Source of the DNA: an uncultured Chitinophaga sp.
Lineage (GTDB): Bacteria; Bacteroidota; Bacteroidia; Chitinophagales; Chitinophagaceae
Length of the DNA stretch: 52,375 nucleotides
Direction of reading: 5' to 3'
NCBI RefSeq assembly: GCF_946479755.1
Contig: NZ_CAMLHC010000043.1
Location: forward strand, 1 to 52,375
The translations under genes and the position numbers were made by a program. Shown here one piece after another: positions 8,697 through 17,730 of the stretch. Position 1 is the first letter of the stretch; every line of letters begins with the position of its first letter. The notes under the pieces were generated by a model, which did no database searches, was not told where the DNA came from, and was given only the letters and a program-made list of their open reading frames with translations.

Positions 8697-11134
8697 AGTA
8701 CGCTGATGTAATACTGCCGCTGGCCCTTCCTAAAAATTACACTTATGCAGTCCCTGAAAGCATGGAAAATGCTTTACAGCCGGGAAGCCGTGTGGCAGTG
8801 CAGCTGGGAAAACAGAAAAAATATGCGGGCATCGTAAAAGCGGTGCACGAACAGGCGCCTGCCTATAAGACCAAGCCACTGTTAGATATGCTGGACAAAG
8901 ATCCTGTCGTATATCCTACACAGTTAGCCTTCTGGTCATGGATAGCCAGCTACTATATGTGCAGCGAAGGAGAGGTGCTCAATGCAGCCCTCCCTGCCCA
9001 CCTGAAGCTGTCCAGCGAAACACTGTTATTATATAATGACGCCTACGGCGATGATTTTACCGCGCTCGATGACGACGAATACCTCATCGCGGAGGCGCTG
9101 CACATCCGCAAAGAGCTGCGCATTGAAGAAGTGCAGCTCATCCTCGATAAGTCGGAAGTATACTCCGTGATCAAAAAACTGATCGAGGAAAAAGTATGCC
9201 TCGTCTACGAAGAGCTGAAAGAAGTATACCGCGAAAAAAAGGAAAACTTCGTGCAGCTGCACGCCGACTACCATAACGAAGAACAGCTGGCGGCGCTTTT
9301 CAATGATATGGGCCGCGCTCCCAAACAAATGGAACTGTTGCTGGCTTACCTGCACCTGCAAAAAACGGAGGGCAACGTAAAACAGAACGATCTGCTGAAG
9401 AAGTCCGGCGCCACTACGGCTCAACTGAAAGGACTGGTAGACAAAAATATTCTCTGGATAGAGAAAAGGACGGTCGACCGGATCCGTACCGGTAAAGTAG
9501 ACGCGCAGATCGATTTCAGCCTGAGCCCCTCCCAGGAAGTGGCCTTACAGGCTATCCGCCGGCATTTTGAAGAAAAGCAGGTCACCCTGCTGCACGGCGT
9601 TACCTCCAGCGGTAAAACGCAGATATATGTGAAGATGATGGAAGAATGCCTGGCCTCCGGCCGGCAGGTGCTGTACCTGCTGCCCGAAATAGCGCTCACT
9701 GCGCAGATCATCACCCGGCTGCAGAAACATTTCGGTAGCAGCATCGCCATCTATCACTCACGCTTCAGCAACAACGAACGGGTGGAAATATGGAACAAGG
9801 TAAAGAACGGCGAAGTACAGATCGTGCTGGGCGCGCGTTCCAGCCTGTTGCTGCCGTTCCGCGATCTCGGGCTGATCATTCTCGACGAAGAACACGACGC
9901 TTCCTATAAACAGCAGGACCCCGCGCCCCGTTATCACGCGCGCGATGCGGCCATCTACTATGCCAGCCTCTTTAAAGCCAAAGTGCTGCTGGGCTCCGCC
10001 ACGCCGGCGCTGGAATCCTATTTCAACGCCAGACAGGGCAAATACGGGCTGGTAGAGTTGAATGAACGCTTCGGCGGTATACAGATGCCCGCCATCGAAG
10101 TGGTGGACATCAAACAGGAAACGGCCGAAAAAACGATGGACGGCAATTTCACACAGGCGCTAAAAACAGCGATTACCCAGAGCCTCACAGAGAAAAAGCA
10201 GGTGATCCTGTTCCAGAACCGCCGCGGCTATGCGCCTTTCCTGCTGTGTACCACCTGCGGCTGGATACCACATTGCAAACAATGTGACGTATCGCTGACG
10301 TATCATCGTAACCAGGACAAGCTGCATTGCCACTATTGCGGCACCCGCTATCCTTATGTGTATACCTGCGAAGCCTGCGGTTCCCAGTCGCTCATCCCTA
10401 AAAGTTTTGGTACCGAAAAAATAGAAGACGATCTGCAACAGTTGTTTCCCGAAGCGCGTATCGCCCGTATGGACGTGGATTCTATCCGCAACAAGGACAG
10501 CCACAATAAAATGATCCGGCTGCTGGAAGAACAGGAGATCGATATCCTGGTAGGTACCCAGATGGTGGTGAAAGGACTGGATTTCGACAATGTGAACCTG
10601 GTGGGCATCCTCAGTGCCGACAGTTTATTGAGTTATCCCGATTTCCGGGTGAATGAAAGGGCTTTTCAGCTGATGGAGCAGGTGAGTGGCCGCGCCGGCC
10701 GTAAACATGGCATGGGCAAGGTATTGATACAGGCTAGCAATACACGGCATCACATTTTGCATTTTGTAAAAGAGCACGATTATAAAAGCATGTATGAATC
10801 GGAGATAGCCGAGCGGCAACAGTTTGGTTATCCGCCGTTTTTCCGGGTGCTGAAACTGACGTTGCGCCACAAGAACCAGCAGGTAGTGGAACAGGCGGCG
10901 CAGATACTGGCCGGCTGGCTGCAACCGCATATCGGGGCGCAGCTGGTAGGGCCTGCCGCGCCGCTGGTGGCCAGGGTCCGGAACAATTACCTGCAGGAGA
11001 TGCTGATTAAACTGCCGCGCGACGGTAAAGTGATCGCTCACGTGAAAAATGTGCTACGCGAATTTTTCGTTCATCTGCTGGCAGAGAAACGTTTCCGTTC
11101 GGTGGTCATTGTGCCGGACGTAGACTGTGTATAA
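8693..11134 (+). CDS. priA: Primosomal protein N' (replication restart helicase PriA)
   Basis: This 3'-5' DNA helicase reloads the replisome at stalled forks. The 813 residues include the N-terminal 3'BD domain (VILPLALPKNYTYAVPE), Walker A GVTSSGKTQIY, the DEEHD box, SATPALES, and a zinc-binding insertion with paired cysteines (CTTCGWIPHCKQC ... CHYCGTRY ... CEACGS). Helicase motifs V and VI are seen as GTQMVVKGLDF and VSGRAGR. The gene overlaps plsC by 4 nt and abuts the convergent DUF3857 gene with no gap between stop codons. Confidence 0.97.
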   Translation: MKYADVILPLALPKNYTYAVPESMENALQPGSRVAVQLGKQKKYAGIVKAVHEQAPAYKTKPLLDMLDKDPVVYPTQLAFWSWIASYYMCSEGEVLNAALPAHLKLSSETLLLYNDAYGDDFTALDDDEYLIAEALHIRKELRIEEVQLILDKSEVYSVIKKLIEEKVCLVYEELKEVYREKKENFVQLHADYHNEEQLAALFNDMGRAPKQMELLLAYLHLQKTEGNVKQNDLLKKSGATTAQLKGLVDKNILWIEKRTVDRIRTGKVDAQIDFSLSPSQEVALQAIRRHFEEKQVTLLHGVTSSGKTQIYVKMMEECLASGRQVLYLLPEIALTAQIITRLQKHFGSSIAIYHSRFSNNERVEIWNKVKNGEVQIVLGARSSLLLPFRDLGLIILDEEHDASYKQQDPAPRYHARDAAIYYASLFKAKVLLGSATPALESYFNARQGKYGLVELNERFGGIQMPAIEVVDIKQETAEKTMDGNFTQALKTAITQSLTEKKQVILFQNRRGYAPFLLCTTCGWIPHCKQCDVSLTYHRNQDKLHCHYCGTRYPYVYTCEACGSQSLIPKSFGTEKIEDDLQQLFPEARIARMDVDSIRNKDSHNKMIRLLEEQEIDILVGTQMVVKGLDFDNVNLVGILSADSLLSYPDFRVNERAFQLMEQVSGRAGRKHGMGKVLIQASNTRHHILHFVKEHDYKSMYESEIAERQQFGYPPFFRVLKLTLRHKNQQVVEQAAQILAGWLQPHIGAQLVGPAAPLVARVRNNYLQEMLIKLPRDGKVIAHVKNVLREFFVHLLAEKRFRSVVIVPDVDCV

Positions 11135-13108
11135 CTATTGTTTCTTCACCAGTATCAGCTGTTGCTGCTGTAATTTTTTGAGCCGGTCGAGAATATTTCC
11201 CAGCGTCTTTTTGTCTTCCCCTTTCAACTCGCTCTGGCTGTACCATTCAATAATGAAAATGTGCAGCCGGCTGTTTTCTTCCTCACATCTCATTTTGAGG
11301 CCCAGTATATTATTATGGGAGATGTCTGCCGTAAAAAGAGACTTGTCTGCCAGGGTGTACCCTGCCGGTAAGTCAATGTGCACCCGCTTTTCCTGGTAAT
11401 AGGGAAAGGCCAGTTGTGCAGCGCGGTCGCCTTCCGGCAGCACGTATTGGTAGTTTTGCAATCCTGCCAGGAGCTGTCCGATGCTGAGCATGTAGCGGTC
11501 GCCGTCCTGTACAATAAGCCCGGGTGTTTCGAGTGTGCTGTTGACCACCACGGGTTTGTCGAGCGGCGCGTTGGTGAATTTCTCATTCTGTGCATCTACA
11601 GACACAACGGTGCGGACACCTGGCATGAAAGGCAGCAGCGCGTTGAAGATATTGTTACGCAGTTCTGTGGTGGTGGCCTGTATGAAAGCGTTTTTAGCAT
11701 TGCTGCCGCCATAGCCGCCGAACGACTGGCTGATTTTCCATACAGGATGGGTGACGGAGCTGAGACTGGCTTCCAGCGTGCTGTTGCTGAAAGTGTAGGC
11801 TGGCTGCGGCGTTACGATGAAGTCGGTGAGTACTTTATTTTCTGTGCCTACCAGTGTATCGCGGCAGCGAAGTGCCAGGGTATTGCCCCACAGCGGCGGG
11901 TAACACGGATAACGTGTATTCATTTCCGTAGGCGCCAGCGCCTGCTGCTGTGCGGGAAAATACAGCAGTATATTATTGGCCGCTGCACGGTTGACCAGGT
12001 CTTTCTGTAAGGGGATGGTATCCCGCGAAGCGGTCACCAGCAGCTGTACAGGGATGTTCAGCGTGTAATAGGCCGCCATCATCAGTTTGATCATCCCGTT
12101 ACGGTCTGTTTGTTTACTGCGGATGATAGTGCCCAGATCAGGCGCTTCGAAGAAATCGCTCGACGGCCGGAGGCTGTAGTTCGATTTAATATGTTGTTCT
12201 ACCAGGTAAATCAGCTGCGGAACGGGCAGGCGGTACTTCAGGAAGGGCCAGCGGTCCAGCTCTTTTACCAGTTGTTTCTGTTCGTTTTTATCTACCGAAA
12301 CGTAGGGGATATAAATGTCCTGTCCGAATTGCTGCCAGGAGAGGCGGGTGGTATCCCGTCCTTCCACGGCGGAGCTCAGCGCAAAGTCGATGCGCTGCAA
12401 CTGGGGCAGGAAGTAATAGAAGTCGTTGTTTTTCAGTGCCGGCACATCCTGTACCGCTACCCGGTGGTAGTGGTTATTGCCGGCGATGCTGTCGGTAATG
12501 CCGGGGAGACCGTTGGCCGCGTGAAAATTGAATTGCAGGTTGCGGGGCGCTACCAGCATAAACTGGATCTGGCCGCTGGCGATGCCGGACTGGAGGTAAT
12601 CGGCGCCGGCATAATCGAACATCACTTTCAGGCTGAGCTCATATTCCAGCTCCCCGCCGGACTGCACCTGGATATTATTGACTACTACGGCGGTGCGGCC
12701 ATCATTGAGTTTGAGGGACCTCGTCTGATCGGTAAGGTTGATCATTTTGCCGTCGGGCAGGAGCGACCGGATGCGGAAGCCCCGCAGCAGTTCCCCGTTT
12801 TCCAGCGTCAGCGCCAGTTGGGTGAGGCTGTCGGCCGCGGCGGCGGAGTTGATATGTATTCTTTTGTAAACCGTTTTATAATGGGTAACCACTTCTGCTT
12901 TATCACGATTGGTGATATTGAAGTCGCGCGCTATCTTATAGCTGGCGATATAATAAGGTGCTTCCGCTGCCGCACCGCTGAGGGACGGCGTTTCGGGCCT
13001 GGCATTCTCTTTCCAGGTATCAGGATAGTAGTTGTTGATCTGGGCGGAGGTGAATACTGGAAAGCCGGCAATGTATATAACGGAGAGGAAGAATATAAGT
13101 CGTTTCAT
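11135..13108 (-). CDS. DUF3857 protein with degenerate transglutaminase-like domain
   Basis: This 657-residue secreted protein has the signal peptide MKRLIFFLSVIYIAGFPVFTSAQ. Residues about 50-220 look like DUF3857 (YKTVYKRIHINSAAAADS; FRIRSLLPDGKMINLTDQTRSLKL). Residues about 290-370 occupy the place of the transglutaminase-like core, but the stretch TIIRSKQTDRNGMIKLMMAAY lacks the usual G-x-C catalytic Cys. It is therefore probably non-enzymatic, perhaps a cell-surface binding protein; the role is unknown. It lies 14 nt downstream of the NAD(P)-binding gene in the same direction, so the two are likely co-transcribed. Confidence 0.78.
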   Translation of the reverse strand: MKRLIFFLSVIYIAGFPVFTSAQINNYYPDTWKENARPETPSLSGAAAEAPYYIASYKIARDFNITNRDKAEVVTHYKTVYKRIHINSAAAADSLTQLALTLENGELLRGFRIRSLLPDGKMINLTDQTRSLKLNDGRTAVVVNNIQVQSGGELEYELSLKVMFDYAGADYLQSGIASGQIQFMLVAPRNLQFNFHAANGLPGITDSIAGNNHYHRVAVQDVPALKNNDFYYFLPQLQRIDFALSSAVEGRDTTRLSWQQFGQDIYIPYVSVDKNEQKQLVKELDRWPFLKYRLPVPQLIYLVEQHIKSNYSLRPSSDFFEAPDLGTIIRSKQTDRNGMIKLMMAAYYTLNIPVQLLVTASRDTIPLQKDLVNRAAANNILLYFPAQQQALAPTEMNTRYPCYPPLWGNTLALRCRDTLVGTENKVLTDFIVTPQPAYTFSNSTLEASLSSVTHPVWKISQSFGGYGGSNAKNAFIQATTTELRNNIFNALLPFMPGVRTVVSVDAQNEKFTNAPLDKPVVVNSTLETPGLIVQDGDRYMLSIGQLLAGLQNYQYVLPEGDRAAQLAFPYYQEKRVHIDLPAGYTLADKSLFTADISHNNILGLKMRCEEENSRLHIFIIEWYSQSELKGEDKKTLGNILDRLKKLQQQQLILVKKQ

Positions 13109-13122
13109 GATAGCGAAGGTAT

Positions 13123-13779
13123 CTAAATTCCTAAATTTTGTATGGCATCGGATTCAAAGATGTGTATGCCGGGATCGAACTGTTTGGCGACCCTGACCAT
13201 GGCATGGGCTACGGTAGCGGCTTTGATGCCCCTGTATTTTTTCCAGCGGCCCTGCAGCAGGAAGTAGAACAACTGGATAAGATACTTACCCAGCCATTCA
13301 CCGAAGCGGAATTCGTTGCGCTGGCCGATGAGAAAGGAGGGGCGGAAGATATAGGTACCGATGAATCCCATGGCCAGTATGGCTTCTTCCGTTTGCCCTT
13401 TGGTACGCAGGTAGAAATTGGAAGATTTTGGATTGGCGCCGATGGAAGATATCATGAGGAACTGCGGGATGTCTTTGCGGCGGGCGATGGCGGCGCATCT
13501 GGCGGTAATGCCGTAGTCCACTGCCCGGAAGTTTTCCTGGGTGCCTGCTTTTTTGATGGTGGTGCCGATACAGGAAAAAAATACATCTCCCTCTATGGCG
13601 GCTGACAGGCTTTGCTCGTCATCGAAGTCAACGATAATACTTTCCAGGCCCGCGTGCTGATGCGCCCAGGGCTGCCGTACCAGCACCTTTACCTTGCTGA
13701 AATAGTTGTCCTGCAACAGCGCGGCTACAAGGTGAGTACCGGTAAGACCTGTTGCACCGATGACGATAGCAGTTTTCAT
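13123..13779 (-). CDS. NAD(P)H-binding Rossmann protein (HTATIP2/TIP30-like)
   Basis: The 218 residues begin with the dinucleotide-binding signature AIVIGATGLTGTHLVAALL, continue with VFFSCIGTTIKKAGT, and carry FLMISSIGANPKSSNFYLRTKGQTE, which corresponds to the S...Y-x-x-x-K region of atypical short-chain dehydrogenases. These features fit the NAD(P)-binding HTATIP2/YwnB-like group. The substrate is unknown. ATG 13779 is 42 nt from the divergent murB start, so the short gap must hold both promoters. Confidence 0.8.
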   Translation of the reverse strand: MKTAIVIGATGLTGTHLVAALLQDNYFSKVKVLVRQPWAHQHAGLESIIVDFDDEQSLSAAIEGDVFFSCIGTTIKKAGTQENFRAVDYGITARCAAIARRKDIPQFLMISSIGANPKSSNFYLRTKGQTEEAILAMGFIGTYIFRPSFLIGQRNEFRFGEWLGKYLIQLFYFLLQGRWKKYRGIKAATVAHAMVRVAKQFDPGIHIFESDAIQNLGI

Positions 13780-13790
13780 ACAATTTCAGA

Positions 13791-13798
13791 TATATTTG
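13791..13798 (+). promoter_or_regulatory. Putative -7 element for murB
   Basis: TATATTTG fits TAnnTTTG and ends 23 nt before the murB ATG. The -33 region overlaps the start of the divergent gene and shows no exact TTTG. Confidence 0.4.
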
Positions 13799-13821
13799 CT
13801 TCTGTATAAAGTTAAGCTATT

Positions 13822-14835
13822 ATGGTATCAGAAAACGTGTTGCTGCAATCCTACAATACATTTGGCATCCCGGCGACGAGCCGTTACTTCGCTTCTTTTG
13901 ACAGCGAGGCGGCGCTGCTGGCATTGCTGGACGAGCCACGGGCAAAAGGATTGCCCCGGATGGTCCTCGGCGGTGGCAGCAACATCCTGTTTACAAAAGA
14001 TTTCGACGGGCTTATGCTCAAAAACGACATCAAAGGGATGAAGGTGGTAAGCGAAGATAACGACCACGTATATGTGAAAGCCGGCGCCGGCGAGAACTGG
14101 CATGGCTTTGTGCAGTACTGCCTCGCCGCTGATATGGCAGGGCTGGAGAACCTGTCGCTGATACCGGGCAATGTGGGCGCCAGTCCCATGCAGAACATCG
14201 GCGCCTACGGGGTGGAGATAAAAGATACGTTTCATTCGCTGGAAGCGCTGCACCTGGAAGACCGCAGGGTAGTCACGTTTACGAACAATGACTGTGCGTT
14301 CGGGTACCGGGAAAGCGTCTTCAAAAAACAATACCGTAACCAGTTCGCTATTCTGAGCGTTACTTACCGGCTCAACAAAGTGCCGCGTTTCAATACCAGC
14401 TACGGCGCTATCAACGAAGAGCTGGAGCGCATGGGCGTGAAAGAGTTGTCTATACAGGCGATCAGCCAGGCGGTGATTAATATCCGTACGTCTAAACTGC
14501 CGGACCCGGCCAAGATCGGGAATGCGGGCAGTTTCTTCAAAAATCCGTCGGTAGATGCCGCGCAATACGAACGGCTGAAAGCCGCTTTCCCGCAGGTGGT
14601 GGCCTATCCGTTGGCCGACGGGCATTTTAAGCTGGCGGCAGGCTGGCTGATTGAACAATGCGGCTGGAAAGGGTACCGCGAAGGCGACGCCGGCGTACAT
14701 GCCAAACAGGCGCTGGTGCTGGTCAATTACGGCCATGCCAAAGGCAGCGAGATCTACGCGTTGTCCCAGCAGGTGGTAGATAGCGTGAAAGAGAAATTCG
14801 GGGTGGAGCTGGAGCGCGAGGTAAATATTTTATAA
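13822..14835 (+). CDS. murB: UDP-N-acetylenolpyruvoylglucosamine reductase
   Basis: This FAD enzyme makes UDP-N-acetylmuramate, the second committed step of peptidoglycan precursor synthesis. Of the 337 residues, the FAD-binding signature VLGGGSNILF and IPGNVGASPMQNIGAYGVEI are near diagnostic. GYRESVFK carries the tyrosine loop of E. coli-like (type I) MurB. GNAGSFFKNP supplies the catalytic serine. It stands alone, outside a dcw cluster, and ends at a long palindrome shared with the convergent YpdA-type gene. Confidence 0.96.
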   Translation: MVSENVLLQSYNTFGIPATSRYFASFDSEAALLALLDEPRAKGLPRMVLGGGSNILFTKDFDGLMLKNDIKGMKVVSEDNDHVYVKAGAGENWHGFVQYCLAADMAGLENLSLIPGNVGASPMQNIGAYGVEIKDTFHSLEALHLEDRRVVTFTNNDCAFGYRESVFKKQYRNQFAILSVTYRLNKVPRFNTSYGAINEELERMGVKELSIQAISQAVINIRTSKLPDPAKIGNAGSFFKNPSVDAAQYERLKAAFPQVVAYPLADGHFKLAAGWLIEQCGWKGYREGDAGVHAKQALVLVNYGHAKGSEIYALSQQVVDSVKEKFGVELEREVNIL

Positions 14836-14836
14836 T

Positions 14837-14945
14837 AATTACGAATTGCGAATTACGAATTACGAATGAGGGCTACCTTACTGAGCGGGTTATTCATAAC
14901 CTTTCTGTGAGACAGCCCTCAATTCGTAATTCGTAATTCGTAATT
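14837..14945. repeat. Palindrome built from ATTCGTAATT words
   Basis: The left arm is a run of AATTACG units plus GAGGGCT (14837-14874). The right arm (14914-14945) is its near-exact inverted copy, AGCCCTC plus ATTCGTA units. They are separated by about 39 nt. The element fills the gap between the convergent murB and YpdA-type genes and probably serves both as a terminator-like hairpin. A single arm of the same word recurs at 29811-29831. Confidence 0.65.
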
Positions 14946-15907
14946 TATTTCGAGATGGATTGAATAATTTTTTCTGCGTGATCGCGGGAGTTCTCTATAA
15001 ACCACACGTGGGTGTCCATGCCGCCGCACACTACGCCGGCGAGATAGATATGTGGCATATTGGTTTCCATGGTCACGGGATTGTAGACCGGTAGTTTTTT
15101 GGCGTCGTCAGAGAGCTGGACGCCTGCCTTCTGCAGCAACGCGAAGTCGGGCTGGTAGCCGGTCATAGCGATCACGAAGTCGTTGGCGAAAGTAACCTCT
15201 CCTTCCGGTGTGGCGATGGTCACTGTCTGTTCGTCGATACTTTTGACGGAAGAATGGAAATATGCTTTGATAGACCCTTCTTTGATCCGGTTTTCGATAT
15301 CCGGTTTTACCCAGTATTTCACCCGTTTGCCGATTTCTCCTTCGCGGATGACCATGGTCACCTGTGCGCCTTTGCGGTAGGTTTCCAGGGCTGCGTCCAC
15401 GGCTGAATTGTGGGCGCCTATCACCACTACTTTGCGGGTGGCATAGTAGTGCGGGTCTTTATAGTAGTGGGTGACTTTCGGCAGATTTTCCCCCGGTACG
15501 TCCAGCATATTGGGGATATCATAGAAACCGGTGGCGATGATCACGTGCCGGGCATGATAGGCCGTTTTGGTGGTGGTGATGAAATACTCGCCGCCATTGG
15601 GTTGCAGCTCCCTTACTTCTTCAAATAAGTTGATGTTGAGGGCTTCCGAAGTGGCTACGCGGCGGTAGTATTCCAGCGCTTCCGGCCGGGAGGGCTTTGG
15701 ATTGATGGATACAAAAGGGATACCGCCTATTTCCAGTCTTTCAGAAGTAGAGAAGAAGGTCATATAGAGCGGGTAGTTGTAGAGGGAGTTGACGAGGCAC
15801 CCTTTTTCGATGATGACATAGCTGAGCCCTGCTCTTTTTGCGGCCAGGCCGCAGGCTATTCCGATGGGTCCTCCTCCTATTATCAGTACGTCGTAAGCAG
15901 CGATCAT
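14945..15907 (-). CDS. YpdA-family putative bacillithiol disulfide reductase
   Basis: This 320-residue FAD/NAD(P)-dependent oxidoreductase has two dinucleotide folds: DVLIIGGGPIGIACGLAAKR for FAD at the N-terminus and KVVVIGAHNSAVDAALE for NADPH near residue 165. The segment GCLVNSLYNYPLYMTFFSTSERLEIGGIPF is typical of the YpdA/Bdr family, which keeps bacillithiol or a bacillithiol-like thiol reduced in Bacillota and Bacteroidota. The CxxC of thioredoxin reductases is absent. It lies 13 nt downstream of the glutamine amidotransferase-like gene. Confidence 0.85.
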   Translation of the reverse strand: MIAAYDVLIIGGGPIGIACGLAAKRAGLSYVIIEKGCLVNSLYNYPLYMTFFSTSERLEIGGIPFVSINPKPSRPEALEYYRRVATSEALNINLFEEVRELQPNGGEYFITTTKTAYHARHVIIATGFYDIPNMLDVPGENLPKVTHYYKDPHYYATRKVVVIGAHNSAVDAALETYRKGAQVTMVIREGEIGKRVKYWVKPDIENRIKEGSIKAYFHSSVKSIDEQTVTIATPEGEVTFANDFVIAMTGYQPDFALLQKAGVQLSDDAKKLPVYNPVTMETNMPHIYLAGVVCGGMDTHVWFIENSRDHAEKIIQSISK

Positions 15908-15920
15908 AATGTCTTTTGTT

Positions 15921-16619
15921 TTATAGTCCGGCCAGGTAGTCCAGCAGCTGGAACATGGTTTGATTGTTTTCGTTGGTCAGGTGCAGGTATTGCTCTATTT
16001 TCTCAGGGCTTTGCACGAAGGGGGCGCTGTGTTCGAGGGCGCCGCTGCTGCAGCGCAATATCTCCAGTATGGCGGCACTGTTCATTTCCATATGAAACTG
16101 TAACCCGATGATACGGTCGCCGTAGATAAACGCCTGGTTGCTGCAGGCGGCGGAAGCCGCAAAGCGGGTGGCGCCGGCAGGCACATCGAAGGTGTCGCCA
16201 TGGAAATGGAAGGTATTGAGGCGGTGTGGCAGCACATTTTCGAGTGGTGCGGCCTGTCCCTGGAAAGTGATGTCTATGGGGAACCAGCCTATTTCCGGTT
16301 GTGTATGCGGATATACGTTGGCGCCGAGGGCATAGGCCAGCAGCTGGGAGCCGAGGCATATGCCCAGTATTTTCTGTCTGCGGCTGACGGCTTCCCTGAT
16401 AAGGTTTATCTCGGTCAGCATCCACGGATGGATATCCTGTTCATATACGCCCATGGTGCCGCCCACGATGATGAGCAGTTCCGCATCTCTCAGGCCGGTG
16501 GTGTCGGGAGCTTCATCATACCAGCGGGTATGGCTGGTGGTATGTTCTCCCTGTGCGATCCAGTCGGCAATGCTGGCAAGGCCTTCAAAAGGCACGTGTT
16601 GAAAATAGTGGATATGCAT
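15921..16619 (-). CDS. Class I glutamine amidotransferase-like protein
   Basis: The 232-residue protein has the nucleophile elbow ILGICLGSQLLAYALG (C88), oxyanion strand IIVGGTMGVYEQD, and catalytic His-x-Glu GLQFHMEMN. These complete a GATase1 triad like that of GuaA-type stand-alone amidotransferases. The partner or substrate is unknown; relatives hydrolyse gamma-glutamyl compounds. It is directly upstream of the YpdA-type reductase (13 nt) on the same strand, which hints at thiol or glutamyl metabolism but does not prove it. Confidence 0.82.
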   Translation of the reverse strand: MHIHYFQHVPFEGLASIADWIAQGEHTTSHTRWYDEAPDTTGLRDAELLIIVGGTMGVYEQDIHPWMLTEINLIREAVSRRQKILGICLGSQLLAYALGANVYPHTQPEIGWFPIDITFQGQAAPLENVLPHRLNTFHFHGDTFDVPAGATRFAASAACSNQAFIYGDRIIGLQFHMEMNSAAILEILRCSSGALEHSAPFVQSPEKIEQYLHLTNENNQTMFQLLDYLAGL

Positions 16620-16701
16620 GGTCTGTCCTGGTAAATGGTTATCCGAAGATACGTTGCAATCCTGAAGATTGATAACCCGAATTTACCGGCAGGAGGCGTG
16701 G

Positions 16702-17589
16702 TTATTTCAGTTCGCTTTTCACCACGCGGAAGTATTCGTAGCCTTTCATTTTGCGGCTTTTCTCCCCGAAATACTGTCGACGGTATTTGTCGGCGCCGCC
16801 GTCGTAGCGGACGATCATATTACGTTCATGCATAAACGCGGTGATGTTTTTGGGATCGAGGCCGTAGTCCCAGTTTTCGCCGGCACGGCGCAGGGTGTTG
16901 TTGATCCGGGAGAACCCGCGGAACTGCTGCGGATTTTCCAGCACCGCTTTGTCGGGGTAGGTAACGATGACCTGTGTGCCGGGCGGGAAGCTTCGGATGA
17001 AGCCGAACATGGCTTCTGCGTGGCGTGCTTCCAGGTGTGTGGTGAGATTTTCCCAGAGAAAGAGCGTTTTGTTGTAGTGGCGTTGCTGGACGAAATAGGG
17101 AGAGATGACATCGGCGAGGTATTGTTTGTTCATATCCAGTTTCACGTAATCGAGGTGTACAGCAGGTGATTTAATCAGCTCCCAGAGGCGGCTTTGTTTG
17201 AAGTGCTGGGTGTCCGGATGGTCTACCTCTACAAAGCTGACCGGTTTGCCGACATTGAGGCGATGGGCCCTGGTGTCGAAGGTGGCGCTGAGGATAATGA
17301 TCTGGTTAATGCCATCTTCGCGGACCGCCTGTTCCACCATGTCGTCAATCAGTTTGGTGCGGGCGATGGCGGCGGTGTGTGTGCCGGGCCATCGGAGCTG
17401 GATATAGGCCGCCAGCATTTTTCTGAAAAAAGGAACCCGGCAGCCGGAGATCAGCGTTTGATGGTAACCCGATAAAAAGGCTGCTGCGTACGGATCGTGA
17501 AATAGCCGCTCTTCAGCTGGTTTTGTGCTTTCAATGGCCCGGAACAAAGCCATATAGGTCCCGGACTTGGTTGATGGCGCCTTACTCAT
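16702..17589 (-). CDS. Class I SAM-dependent methyltransferase (LCM/TIGR00027-like)
   Basis: The protein has 295 residues from ATG 17589 (MSKAPSTKSGTYMALFRA). The pattern STKPAEERLFHDPYAA, then ARTKLIDDMVEQAV and IIILSATFDTRAHRL in place of the usual GAGLDTR, identifies the leucine-carboxyl-methyltransferase-like group (Pfam LCM, TIGR00027), found in polyketide O-methylation and in orphan proteins. VSFVEVDHPDTQHFK is the SAM-binding acidic loop. The substrate is unknown. A GTG at 17667 would add 26 basic residues, but a TAnnTTTG box at 17681-17688 fits either start. Confidence 0.82.
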   Translation of the reverse strand: MSKAPSTKSGTYMALFRAIESTKPAEERLFHDPYAAAFLSGYHQTLISGCRVPFFRKMLAAYIQLRWPGTHTAAIARTKLIDDMVEQAVREDGINQIIILSATFDTRAHRLNVGKPVSFVEVDHPDTQHFKQSRLWELIKSPAVHLDYVKLDMNKQYLADVISPYFVQQRHYNKTLFLWENLTTHLEARHAEAMFGFIRSFPPGTQVIVTYPDKAVLENPQQFRGFSRINNTLRRAGENWDYGLDPKNITAFMHERNMIVRYDGGADKYRRQYFGEKSRKMKGYEYFRVVKSELK

Positions 17590-17680
17590 AAGGACTTTAA
17601 CTTGGTGGTTGTGTGGTGAATATTTTCTTCGGGGGAAGATCTCGGTCGTCTGTTGGTTATTTTTCACTTGACTCGGATAT

Positions 17681-17688
17681 CAAATATA
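17681..17688 (-). promoter_or_regulatory. Putative -7 element for the methyltransferase gene
   Basis: The minus strand reads TATATTTG, matching TAnnTTTG, 91 nt upstream of ATG 17589. No -33 TTTG is clear. Confidence 0.3.
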
Positions 17689-17730
17689 TCGTAAAATAAT
17701 CAATCTGAGTCCGGGAAAATCACCCTCCTG

